A stretch of DNA of 8,994 nt, taken from NCBI GenBank assembly GCA_029240395.1, contig JAREAJ010000031.1, positions 1 to 8,994 of the forward strand, read 5' to 3'. The position numbers were made by a program, and so were the translations under genes. Positions 1 to 5,851 of the stretch are shown here, in pieces. This DNA is from Nitrososphaeraceae archaeon. Its GTDB lineage: Archaea; Thermoproteota; Nitrososphaeria; Nitrososphaerales; Nitrososphaeraceae. The notes under the pieces were generated by a model. It made no database searches. It was not told where the DNA came from and worked only from the letters and a program-made list of their open reading frames with translations. How positions within the stretch are numbered: the first letter of the stretch is position 1; each line of letters begins with the position of its first letter.

Positions 1-31
1 ATATATATAGAGGTCTAAAATATAATCACCG

Positions 32-65
32 AAAAATAATTACCCATAAGGGTTCCTTTTATGGG
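32..65 (-). terminator. Hairpin plus T-tract, likely end of the L39e-L31e transcript
   Basis: Read on the minus strand, a stem formed by bases 55-65 and 43-51 (two extra bases bulged on one side, 3-base loop) is followed by an AT-rich stretch ending in five T at 32-36. The core 7-bp stem is CCCATAA/TTATGGG. Hairpin followed by T-tract resembles an intrinsic terminator, and archaeal RNA polymerase terminates at T-tracts. It lies about 125 bases beyond the L31e stop, so it would end a long 3' untranslated region. Function is inferred from shape and position only. Confidence 0.42.
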
Positions 66-191
66 AAGCGTTGTTATCAACTTCGCGGCACCAACTTTGC
101 GATAATCATCTAATAGCATAGATGAGGATATTAAATGCAAGCCTCATCAGTGGGCAGTAAGTAACGGTGGTCTATGATGTGGTACTATGCA
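66..191. other. Non-coding stretch downstream of L31e with two mutually exclusive hairpins
   Basis: No convincing coding frame is present. Two perfect 7-bp stems share bases and cannot form together: 106-112 with 119-125 (TCATCTA/TAGATGA, 6-base loop), and 121-127 with 142-148 (GATGAGG/CCTCATC, 14-base loop). The stretch would be transcribed as the 3' region of the L39e-L31e message if the element at 32-65 is the terminator. I looked for tRNA T-arm signatures and box C/D motifs and found no convincing match. The initiation factor aIF6, which often follows L31e in archaea, does not start here. Confidence 0.4.
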
Positions 192-659
192 CTATTTCTT
201 TTCGCTCTTTTTAGCCTTGGTTTTAGAGCGCTTTTTTCCTACATTTGCTTTCTTGGTTTCTTTTTCTTGTGTTTTTGATTGTTCTTTTAGATTCTCTTCT
301 TCTATCTCCGGCGATGGCTCTGGTTTTGGTTCATGACCAACATCTTCTCTAGTCGGGGTGGCTTCTTCATCATTTTCTTTCTTTGTGGCCTCCTCATAAG
401 GTGAAACAATAACAACCCCGTCCTCGTCCTTTATCATCCTTACCCGTAATCTTCTAGGCGGATTTGCCTTTCCTTTCTTCCATACTTGTCTGTTTAATTC
501 TTGATCTAACTTGACCTCATCGGTCTTCATATGTCTGCTAGCAAACTCTCTTATCATGTTTACTACTCTATCAGTTCTTCTATACCTTGGAGTTAACTGA
601 GCTTTTCCTAAATTAATTGTATAAATCCGGGAGACTCCCTCTTGAGCAGAAGATGACAC
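192..659 (-). CDS. rpl31e: Large ribosomal subunit protein L31e with a charged C-terminal tail
   Basis: Protein of the large ribosomal subunit located near the peptide exit tunnel. Residues about 10-90 are the L31e domain: the RIYTINL opening, an RRTDRVV segment, the IREFASRHMKTD block, the LNRQVWKKG block and PPRRLRVRM. The family is usually about 85-100 residues. Here 155 residues are predicted because a low-complexity tail follows from about residue 89: acidic and proline-containing to about 125, then strongly lysine-rich to the end. The start is a GTG with AGGAG six bases upstream, which fixes this start. L39e lies 37 bases upstream on the same strand, the usual archaeal pairing, so the two form an operon. 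The identification is firm. The tail's role is unknown; it could contact rRNA or other factors. Confidence 0.93.
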   Translation of the reverse strand: MSSSAQEGVSRIYTINLGKAQLTPRYRRTDRVVNMIREFASRHMKTDEVKLDQELNRQVWKKGKANPPRRLRVRMIKDEDGVVIVSPYEEATKKENDEEATPTREDVGHEPKPEPSPEIEEENLKEQSKTQEKETKKANVGKKRSKTKAKKSEKK

Positions 660-665
660 TTAGCT

Positions 666-670
666 CTCCT
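666..670 (-). promoter_or_regulatory. Ribosome binding site of L31e
   Basis: AGGAG on the minus strand, six bases before the GTG at 659. It supports that GTG as the start and fits an internal gene of an operon, in contrast to the leaderless-looking first gene. Confidence 0.65.
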
Positions 671-696
671 CTCTTAAGCCATATTTGTCACTATTC

Positions 697-855
697 TCAT
701 CCAACGTTGACGTCAGACCTCCGCCACAACCTCCTCTTTGGATTAGTTCTTACATGTCTATGAGTTCGAATGATTACCCACGCCGGCACCGGCCGATTTT
801 GCCTAGTACGGCTTAGCAGTCTTTTTTTTCTCGACGTATTTTTTCGGGTGGCCAT
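697..855 (-). CDS. rpl39e: Large ribosomal subunit protein L39e
   Basis: Tiny, very basic large-subunit ribosomal protein that lines the exit tunnel in archaea and eukaryotes. The predicted product is 52 residues, close to the usual 51. The family signature is clear: [13 protein letters not shown], then [14 protein letters not shown] near the end. An in-frame GTG eight codons upstream (879) would give 60 residues. The ATG at 855 is preferred because it restores family length and because a TATA-like box sits about 30 bases upstream of it, fitting a leaderless message. It is the first gene of an L39e-L31e operon; its promoter region is shared with the divergent Cys/His gene at 999. Confidence 0.93.
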   Translation of the reverse strand: MATRKNTSRKKRLLSRTRQNRPVPAWVIIRTHRHVRTNPKRRLWRRSDVNVG

Positions 856-880
856 AGCAAGGGGAACCTTATATTTCACC

Positions 881-889
881 TATTTTTAA
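881..889 (-). promoter_or_regulatory. TATA-like box of the L39e-L31e operon
   Basis: Minus-strand TTAAAAATA, centred about 30 bases upstream of the ATG at 855. The spacing is as expected for an archaeal TATA box serving a leaderless or nearly leaderless transcript. It supports the downstream start of L39e. Confidence 0.55.
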
Positions 890-998
890 GTGTTCTTCGA
901 TACAGTCTACTTCTAACCATGTTTTTTTAATAGCCGAAATGACTTGTTTTCCATGATTTGCGGGACCGCTAAGTAGGTTTTTATTTTATCAGATCAAA

Positions 999-1250
999 AT
1001 GATCTCATTGCAATTACCCAAGGAATGTTCATTTCGGGAGAAGAATAGACACTGCGGTTATCCGCCATCTGAGGTAATATCAGTTATTGCAGAAAATGAC
1101 GAATACATGGTTGGAGTTGTTTGCTCTAAGCACAGGGCCTTTGTGAGAAAGTACATTAAGAACCTACAACTAAAGGGCCAAATTCCACCGGGTACGATCG
1201 GATTTCAAGATATCAAGACGGTAAATACCAGTTGCATGAAGATATACTGA
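999..1250 (+). CDS. Small conserved-looking Cys/His protein of unknown function, possible zinc binder
   Basis: An 83-residue protein that I cannot name. Visible features are C10, C19, a C42-x2-H45 pair and C79. C10, C19, C42 and H45 could together bind one zinc, but this is inference. Between them are a PPSEVISV segment and a YMVGVVC segment; towards the end lies IPPGTIGFQDIKTV. There is no signal peptide or membrane segment. It looks like a soluble, compact protein rather than a random frame. A stop codon at 954-956 and no earlier start make ATG 999 the only reasonable start. It is divergent from the ribosomal operon and convergent with the dehydrogenase downstream. A T-rich element at 977-988 lies upstream but is rather close for a leaderless promoter. 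Confidence 0.72.
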   Translation: MISLQLPKECSFREKNRHCGYPPSEVISVIAENDEYMVGVVCSKHRAFVRKYIKNLQLKGQIPPGTIGFQDIKTVNTSCMKIY

Positions 1251-1338
1251 GCGAGCGGTCTGGCGACTCCTGGAAAACAAACTCAAAGACTTCACTCGAC
1301 CAATTCTCCGCAAGCCATGAATATATTTAAACCCCCGG

Positions 1339-2394
1339 TTAATCTTTTGTTCCCTGATATCTTCCGCTGACATGGCGATAAATATTAACAGGATATATTG
1401 GGGGGATACCCTCAAGCACATTAATCAAATTCTGGGCGGCAACTCTTGACATGTTCCTTCTCGTATTGAAAGTTGCGCTACCAATATGTGGTAACAATAT
1501 GACATTTGACAGACTTACCAGCCTATTTGATCGTTTTAGAGGTTCATGTCCGTAGGTATCTAGTGCTGCTCCAGCAATCCATCCGTTCTGCAATGCTTCA
1601 GCCAAATCACTTTCTTTTACCATAGCACCCCTGGCAGTATTGACAAGAAAAGCATTTTTTTTCATCTTCCGAAGTTTGTGGCTATCAATTATGTGAAAAC
1701 TATCCTTGTTAAGTGAAGCGTGTATAGTAAGGAAGTCACTGCTCTCGATCAGTTCATTCATCCCTACGTATTTCACGCCAGCTTTTGACTCTAGCTTTGC
1801 ATCTATACGATTCCTGTTGTGGTATATAATGTTCATTTTGAAGCCCCTCGCACGTTGTGCCACCGCTAGGCCTATTCTTCCCAATCCAATTATACCCAGA
1901 GTAGAGCCATAAACGTCGTAACCCAAAAACAAGTCTGGACTCCATCCTTCTTTCCATGAACCCGTTCTCAAGTACCTGTCAGCTTGAACTAATTTTCTTG
2001 AGATTGCTAGGATGAGAGCAAATGTCAGATCGGCTGTTGCTTCTGCCAGTACATCTCCTGTCGTGGCAACAGCGATCAATCTTTTTGTAGCTTCAGGTAT
2101 ATCGATATGATCATGTCCTGTGCTATACGAACTTATGACCTTGAGGTTGGGTCCTGCCTGACACATTAATTCCTTGTCTATTCTGTCGGAAAGAGTGCAT
2201 AGAATTCCGCTCTTATTTCGTACGTCCCGTTTCAGCTCTTGCCTCGTTGGAGGGCGTCTATCATCATGAACTAGAACATGATACCTGGATGCAAGCATAG
2301 AAAATGCCGGTTCTGGTATTCTTCTTGTTATATATACCTCCTTTCTTTTCTCCAAGACGATAATGCGGTAATGTTTTGGTTGTAAGATATACAT
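1339..2394 (-). CDS. gyaR: D-isomer-specific 2-hydroxyacid dehydrogenase, glyoxylate/hydroxypyruvate reductase type
   Basis: Cytosolic NAD(P)H-dependent oxidoreductase of the D-2-hydroxyacid dehydrogenase family, most like archaeal GyaR, which reduces glyoxylate to glycolate. The split catalytic domain begins at about residue 18 (VYITRRIPE). The nucleotide-binding fold spans about 120-300 with GLGRIG at 170-175. The catalytic triad is in place: R255 in NTARGA, E284 in HEP and H303 in LPHIGS. After the second strand of the fold comes HNRNR (192-196) without an acidic residue, which suggests NADPH preference. Length is 351, slightly above the usual 330-335, because of about 17 extra residues at the N terminus and a short C-terminal tail. 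Start ATG 2394 is supported by a TATA-like box at 2429-2438. Substrate is inferred; hydroxypyruvate or phosphoglycerate activity cannot be excluded by eye. Confidence 0.86.
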   Translation of the reverse strand: MYILQPKHYRIIVLEKRKEVYITRRIPEPAFSMLASRYHVLVHDDRRPPTRQELKRDVRNKSGILCTLSDRIDKELMCQAGPNLKVISSYSTGHDHIDIPEATKRLIAVATTGDVLAEATADLTFALILAISRKLVQADRYLRTGSWKEGWSPDLFLGYDVYGSTLGIIGLGRIGLAVAQRARGFKMNIIYHNRNRIDAKLESKAGVKYVGMNELIESSDFLTIHASLNKDSFHIIDSHKLRKMKKNAFLVNTARGAMVKESDLAEALQNGWIAGAALDTYGHEPLKRSNRLVSLSNVILLPHIGSATFNTRRNMSRVAAQNLINVLEGIPPIYPVNIYRHVSGRYQGTKD

Positions 2395-2428
2395 TTACCG
2401 CTATTTACTAGACGCTGGCTCTTGTCTG

Positions 2429-2438
2429 AATTTTTAAG
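2429..2438 (-). promoter_or_regulatory. TATA-like box of the 2-hydroxyacid dehydrogenase gene
   Basis: Minus-strand CTTAAAAATT, centred about 40 bases upstream of ATG 2394. This would place the transcript start near 2408 and leave a leader of about 14 bases. It lies in the divergent region shared with ribL. Confidence 0.45.
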
Positions 2439-2483
2439 AGATACCAGGCCGTCTGCATGGAGGCCTTTCTCTTCGTGCAGCGA

Positions 2484-2501
2484 ATACTATAAAATGAGTA
2501 T
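2484..2501. promoter_or_regulatory. Inverted repeat around the ribL TATA box, candidate operator
   Basis: ATACT (2484-2488), 8 bases, AGTAT (2497-2501). The spacer and left arm contain the TATA-like ACTATAAAA, about 58 bases upstream of the ribL ATG, giving a predicted leader of roughly 30 bases. A very similar repeat lies upstream of dnaG-rbkR at 5188-5206. Since RbkR proteins are known regulators of flavin genes, it may be an RbkR site. The half-sites are short, so chance is possible. Confidence 0.35.
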
Positions 2502-2547
2502 CACCATATTCTTAGCATCGTTCCTCGAGCGCGTGATAATTGAATAG

Positions 2548-3174
2548 ATGGATTTTATAGATAAAAAAATACTAGTTTGCTTGTATCTCAGTGCCCTTGA
2601 GCCAGAAAAATCGCCATATCAACGGCTCAGGTCTTTGGCCTATGTCCCTAAAGATGTATACGATCGTAAAATACAAGAGCTTTCAGAAAAGGGATTTGTT
2701 GACAAAAATCATACGCCGCAAATTTCCTTTATTGGGAGAGATGCAATAAAGGTAGTTTTGGTAGGAGGGGTCTTCGACCTGATCCACCCGGGGCATATTC
2801 ATACCCTTAAGGCTGCCAAGGCTGAGGGCGATATTCTTGTGGTAGTTATAGCTAGAACATCCACAGCAATGAAGATACGAGGTAAACGAAAAATATTTCA
2901 TGACGAAGTGCTTAGACAAGAGCTCGTATCGTCGTTGAGTTTTGTAGATCTTGCGATTATAGGCAGGGAGGGAACGCTGTACGACACGGTTGAATATGTA
3001 AAACCTGACACTATTGCATTAGGTTATGATCAGGCTCATACCGAAAAAGATGTTGCAGAAAACTGCGCAAAACGGAACTTGAATGTTAGAGTAATTAGGT
3101 TAAATACACCTATTCCCACGACTAAAAGTTCAACTATCAAGGACGACTTGGGCGATTCATTCTATAAAACCTAG
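2548..3174 (+). CDS. ribL: RibL-type FMN adenylyltransferase (FAD synthase) with N-terminal helix-turn-helix-like domain
   Basis: Nucleotidyltransferase of the cytidylyltransferase-like superfamily, most like archaeal RibL, which transfers a nucleotide to FMN to make FAD. The catalytic domain occupies about residues 66-208: GGVFDLIHPGH (73-83) carries the HxGH motif (H80, H83), followed by an RGKRKI segment (111-116) and a KSST motif (193-196) near the end. About 65 residues precede it and look like a winged-helix domain (helical, with KIQELSEKGFVDK), so the protein is longer than stand-alone RibL of about 150 residues. The start ATG 2548 directly follows an in-frame TAG. The convergent neighbour is the riboflavin kinase, giving both steps riboflavin to FMN to FAD side by side. 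Other cytidylyltransferase substrates such as glycerol 3-phosphate are possible but less likely in this setting. Confidence 0.82.
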   Translation: MDFIDKKILVCLYLSALEPEKSPYQRLRSLAYVPKDVYDRKIQELSEKGFVDKNHTPQISFIGRDAIKVVLVGGVFDLIHPGHIHTLKAAKAEGDILVVVIARTSTAMKIRGKRKIFHDEVLRQELVSSLSFVDLAIIGREGTLYDTVEYVKPDTIALGYDQAHTEKDVAENCAKRNLNVRVIRLNTPIPTTKSSTIKDDLGDSFYKT

Positions 3175-3875
3175 TTCTTGATAATTTCCTGCGGCATGTG
3201 GGTTGTTATTAGTACTCGATCACCGTTTTTAACCCCTGCGCTTTTTTTGATGGAAATGGGAGCGATAATTTCTATCGTGCTGTCGTCATAGTGTGTTCGT
3301 TCCAAAACGATTAATGCAGCATTTTTTACGAGTCCGTGATTGATTTCTACAGGATAACATTTCACCCACCCATAAGTTCTAGCTTCATCAGAAAATCCTC
3401 CGATAAAAATGGAGGGATATGAACTCAAGACCCGTCTTGAATGCATAGATCCGGGATCAGTAAGTTCAACATTCAGGGTACCAGGGAAGGGATCATAACC
3501 AAGCTTTTTTCTAAACTGTTTTCGATATCCCTCTAATGACATATAATATGCTCCTTCTCCCATTCCTGAGACAACGTGACCCTCGAATGTTACGACTCCA
3601 CTAGTTTTGGATTCAATTGCCGTTTTTAATCTTTCATAAAATATGTTGACAAGGGAGAAGCCCTTCTCAGTAACATTAATCCTCACTGTATGTCCTTTTC
3701 TGATCCTAGTTATGTAGCCACCTTTTTCGAGCTCCAACAGATGCTTAGACGCGGACTGCTGAGATCTGTTAATATCCTTGCTTAACTGGACTGTAGTAAT
3801 CTCAACATAGTTTTGGTAGGCACCCAACAGCAGAAGGTGTGCCATTATCAAAACTTGCTGAAGTTTAAGTTCCAT
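3171..3875 (-). CDS. rbkR: CTP-dependent riboflavin kinase fused to a winged-helix regulator (RbkR)
   Basis: Bifunctional archaeal protein: it phosphorylates riboflavin to FMN using CTP and, in studied archaea, represses riboflavin genes. Residues 1-75 form a MarR/ArsR-like winged helix (RSQQSASKHLLELEKGGYITR contains the recognition helix). The kinase domain runs from about 95 to 228, with the nucleotide loop SGMGEGAYYMS (103-113), GYDPFPGTLNVEL (126-138), and the C-terminal block RTHYDDSTIEIIAPI followed by GVKNGDRVLI. At 234 residues it matches the two-domain family length. It begins 8 bases after the dnaG stop with no clear ribosome binding site, so it is probably translated from the dnaG message. 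Its TAG stop shares the CTAG at 3171-3174 with the ribL stop. Confidence 0.93.
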   Translation of the reverse strand: MELKLQQVLIMAHLLLLGAYQNYVEITTVQLSKDINRSQQSASKHLLELEKGGYITRIRKGHTVRINVTEKGFSLVNIFYERLKTAIESKTSGVVTFEGHVVSGMGEGAYYMSLEGYRKQFRKKLGYDPFPGTLNVELTDPGSMHSRRVLSSYPSIFIGGFSDEARTYGWVKCYPVEINHGLVKNAALIVLERTHYDDSTIEIIAPISIKKSAGVKNGDRVLITTHMPQEIIKN

Positions 3876-3883
3876 TATGACAT

Positions 3884-5179
3884 CTAGTTAATAACACCCA
3901 TGTCATGAAACGTTCGTACCTTAATGTCTGAGGTACGCTTTAAATCTCCTGTTCTGTGTCCGACGATGTATTCGATACCTACCTTGTTAGCCGCTTCCAC
4001 AAGTCTCTGAGTTATAATGCCATCGAGCACTAGCATCTTCGCTCCCTCTGTTGCGTTGAGTTTCTTTATAAGATCAGAAACTGGAAGCTTGAGGATAGTT
4101 CTCATTGAAGTATCAAGTATTACGGCCTCTAAGGTTTCGTTAATTTGTGGATAAAGTTCTTTAATTGTAGATAGAACTTCAGGAACGTCACCTTGCTGAG
4201 CTGAACTCCTGGTGATGGTTGGAGCAGGTTGATTTACTTCAGGTTGTATTTCAGCATTTTCCCTTTTTTCTCGCCTGTGTTGTAACTTGGCCTCGGAAGC
4301 GCCGGACTGTCCCTCTGCGATTTGCAACTGACGATGAGGATAAGTTCCCTGTTTGTAATCCACAGGTGTGGGTGGTGATAGAACTTCTTTGAGAATCTCA
4401 GTTATTTCTAGGGGAGTTAGTTCTTCAACTTCTCTTCCCGGCGGGGCTCTCAGTACCTTTTGGATCGTGACAAGACCTTGCAGCTCTTTAAGGATTAGAT
4501 CTCCAGCCCTATCACCATCGATAAAGGCAACCACTTTCTTGTCCTCCGTAAGTTTGGTTATTGTCTCATCGATTTTTGCTCCTTCGATAGCTATTGAGTT
4601 ATCGAATCCCGCGCGGAGCAAATTGATGACGTCCGCTCGTCCCTCAACTAAGATTATCCAATCAGTGTCAAATACACCAGTTCCGCAAGCGAGTTGCGCC
4701 TTCCCAAACGCAGTCAGTCTGCCAGGCTTGCTGGCGTCATAAACGTCCTTTAGCATTTCTTCTCCCTCGCTAATTGTCTTAGTGGCCCATTCCTGGACTA
4801 TCCTCTTGGCGCGGTCAACAATAATTCTTTTCTTGATAGCACGTATATCGTCTATACCTACAAGCAAAAATTTAGCCTGGAAGGGTCCTACTTTATCGAT
4901 GCTTTCAATTGCTGCCGCAATAAGTGCTGCGGTGGAGATATCTGTACTCATTGGAATTAGGGCATCTCCCCTTGCCATATTCGATCTGGAATCCACATTA
5001 ACCTCTATTCTGCCAACTTTGGATACCTTTTGTAACTCGTTTAGATTCATTTCTGGACCAAGTAGACCTTCTGTCTGGCCAAAAATCGCGCCTATTATAT
5101 CCGCTTTTTCAACTAGACCGTCGACTTCAAATTTAAGTTTAACATGATACTTAACGATACCTGTATTAGGCAATCTCAT
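3884..5179 (-). CDS. dnaG: Archaeal DnaG, TOPRIM-domain primase-like protein and exosome-associated factor
   Basis: Archaeal homologue of bacterial DnaG. In archaea it is known as a subunit of the RNA exosome that helps select adenine-rich RNA, and limited primase activity has been reported. Residues 1-165 form the conserved archaeal N-terminal region. The TOPRIM domain spans about 172-250 with E179 in VEGRADV and the acidic motif DGDRAGD (221-227). A variable charged linker of about 270-330 is followed by a conserved C-terminal domain (332-431), the region that contacts the exosome in studied archaea. Length 431 is typical. GAGG lies two bases before ATG 5179, unusually close. It heads a dnaG-rbkR pair with an 8-base gap; a small TOPRIM gene lies 104 bases upstream on the same strand. 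The key TOPRIM residues are intact. Confidence 0.94.
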   Translation of the reverse strand: MRLPNTGIVKYHVKLKFEVDGLVEKADIIGAIFGQTEGLLGPEMNLNELQKVSKVGRIEVNVDSRSNMARGDALIPMSTDISTAALIAAAIESIDKVGPFQAKFLLVGIDDIRAIKKRIIVDRAKRIVQEWATKTISEGEEMLKDVYDASKPGRLTAFGKAQLACGTGVFDTDWIILVEGRADVINLLRAGFDNSIAIEGAKIDETITKLTEDKKVVAFIDGDRAGDLILKELQGLVTIQKVLRAPPGREVEELTPLEITEILKEVLSPPTPVDYKQGTYPHRQLQIAEGQSGASEAKLQHRREKRENAEIQPEVNQPAPTITRSSAQQGDVPEVLSTIKELYPQINETLEAVILDTSMRTILKLPVSDLIKKLNATEGAKMLVLDGIITQRLVEAANKVGIEYIVGHRTGDLKRTSDIKVRTFHDMGVIN

Positions 5180-5187
5180 AACCTCAT

Positions 5188-5206
5188 ATACTATTATTAA
5201 AAGTAC
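5188..5206. promoter_or_regulatory. Inverted repeat upstream of dnaG-rbkR, candidate operator
   Basis: ATACT (5188-5192), 9 bases, AGTAC (5202-5206), with the inner TACT/AGTA perfectly inverted, 9-27 bases upstream of the dnaG start. It resembles the repeat at the ribL promoter. A TATA-like TTATATTCT on the minus strand (5219-5227) would put the transcript start at this repeat, so a bound protein would block initiation. Inference from position and resemblance. Confidence 0.33.
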
Positions 5207-5283
5207 AAACTTTTTGCTAGAATATAAGTGCTTGGACTATGGATTAATGAAATCGAGACATAGATTTACCTGAATCTCAGTTG

Positions 5284-5721
5284 CTAGATATACATGAACA
5301 AATCCTTCCGAGCGCTTGTAATTCCCGATAGAAGTGGTGCATATGATATTAGATCCTCAACGTGTCTAACCTTTCCATTCGAAATCCTAGCAAGCGATTT
5401 CTTATAAAACAGGCAGACGTTTCCCCCTCTAGACTGCAGTTGTTTCATCAGTTTACTCGTCAAATATTTGCCAGTTCTGTCCATGTCGAGAAGTAAGATT
5501 ATTTTTCTGTCAATGGCGCATTGGCTGTCAACAAAATTGTTTATTCCTTTAAATCGATTCAGTGCCATGACGTGTCCTGTGCATCCAATCCTAGTAAGGG
5601 CCTCAACGTCACGCTTTCCCTCAACTACGATAACCGAACCCTTTTTCGATTCAGTGTTGAGTCTATCTACGAAATTACGTAACTGAGCAATAGTAGCCTC
5701 ATCCATAGGTCGGTAGCCCAT
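5284..5721 (-). CDS. Small TOPRIM-domain protein (UPF0292-like)
   Basis: A stand-alone TOPRIM protein of 145 residues, close in look and size to the archaeal UPF0292 family, whose function is not established. TOPRIM folds coordinate magnesium through acidic residues and occur in primases, topoisomerases, OLD nucleases and RNase M5. Visible motifs are E34 in VIVVEGKRDVEAL (30-42) and D79/D81 in LLLDMDRTGKY (76-86), with a short helical N terminus. There is no membrane segment. The start ATG 5721 has a TATA-like box centred about 29 bases upstream, fitting a leaderless message; the ATG at 5706 is an alternative that removes five residues. dnaG follows 104 bases downstream on the same strand. 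A role in RNA or DNA processing is likely but not shown. Confidence 0.85.
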   Translation of the reverse strand: MGYRPMDEATIAQLRNFVDRLNTESKKGSVIVVEGKRDVEALTRIGCTGHVMALNRFKGINNFVDSQCAIDRKIILLLDMDRTGKYLTSKLMKQLQSRGGNVCLFYKKSLARISNGKVRHVEDLISYAPLLSGITSARKDLFMYI

Positions 5722-5744
5722 CCAGAATCTATAGATCTTGTCCG

Positions 5745-5753
5745 AATTTAATA
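5745..5753 (-). promoter_or_regulatory. TATA-like box of the small TOPRIM gene
   Basis: Minus-strand TTATTAAAT, centred about 29 bases before ATG 5721. The spacing fits an archaeal leaderless promoter. It faces the promoter of the divergent C2H2 gene. Confidence 0.5.
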
Positions 5754-5821
5754 ATTATCCCCTACGAACCTGGATAACTATGCCGTAAAGCAAAACTGCC
5801 AGTAGAGGCTGATGCGAAAGT

Positions 5822-5830
5822 GATATATTT
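5822..5830 (+). promoter_or_regulatory. TATA-like box of the C2H2 microprotein gene
   Basis: GATATATTT centred about 26 bases upstream of ATG 5852, the standard distance for a leaderless archaeal transcript. This is independent support that the short frame is a gene. Confidence 0.52.
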
Positions 5831-5851
5831 CACGCAACATTTTTAATAATT

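Noticed and set aside
15..119. 34-codon minus-strand frame starting at ATG 119
   Set aside because: No recognisable motif, and it spans the terminator-like hairpin; the upstream TATA-like sequence is at the wrong distance. It could be real only if conserved in relatives.
765..785. GTTCGAAT, similar to a tRNA B-box, on the plus strand
   Set aside because: It lies inside the L39e coding sequence and no cloverleaf can be formed.
1170..1421. 83-codon minus-strand frame overlapping the ends of two genes
   Set aside because: It overlaps both the Cys/His gene and the dehydrogenase C terminus in other frames and shows no family features; a shadow.
2334..2345. GGAGG followed by TATATATAA on the minus strand inside the dehydrogenase gene
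   Set aside because: Looks like a ribosome binding site or promoter, but no start codon follows at a usable distance and the frame simply continues with V-Y-I-T of the conserved N terminus.
2494..2547. 17-codon frame ending in TAG directly before, and in frame with, the ribL ATG
   Set aside because: Its ATG lies within or just after the ribL TATA-like box, so the predicted transcript begins downstream of it. The frame most likely arises by chance and ribL starts normally at 2548.
4368..5147. Two long plus-strand frames opposite dnaG
   Set aside because: Serine- and isoleucine-rich antisense translations without domains; explained by codon usage of dnaG on the other strand.
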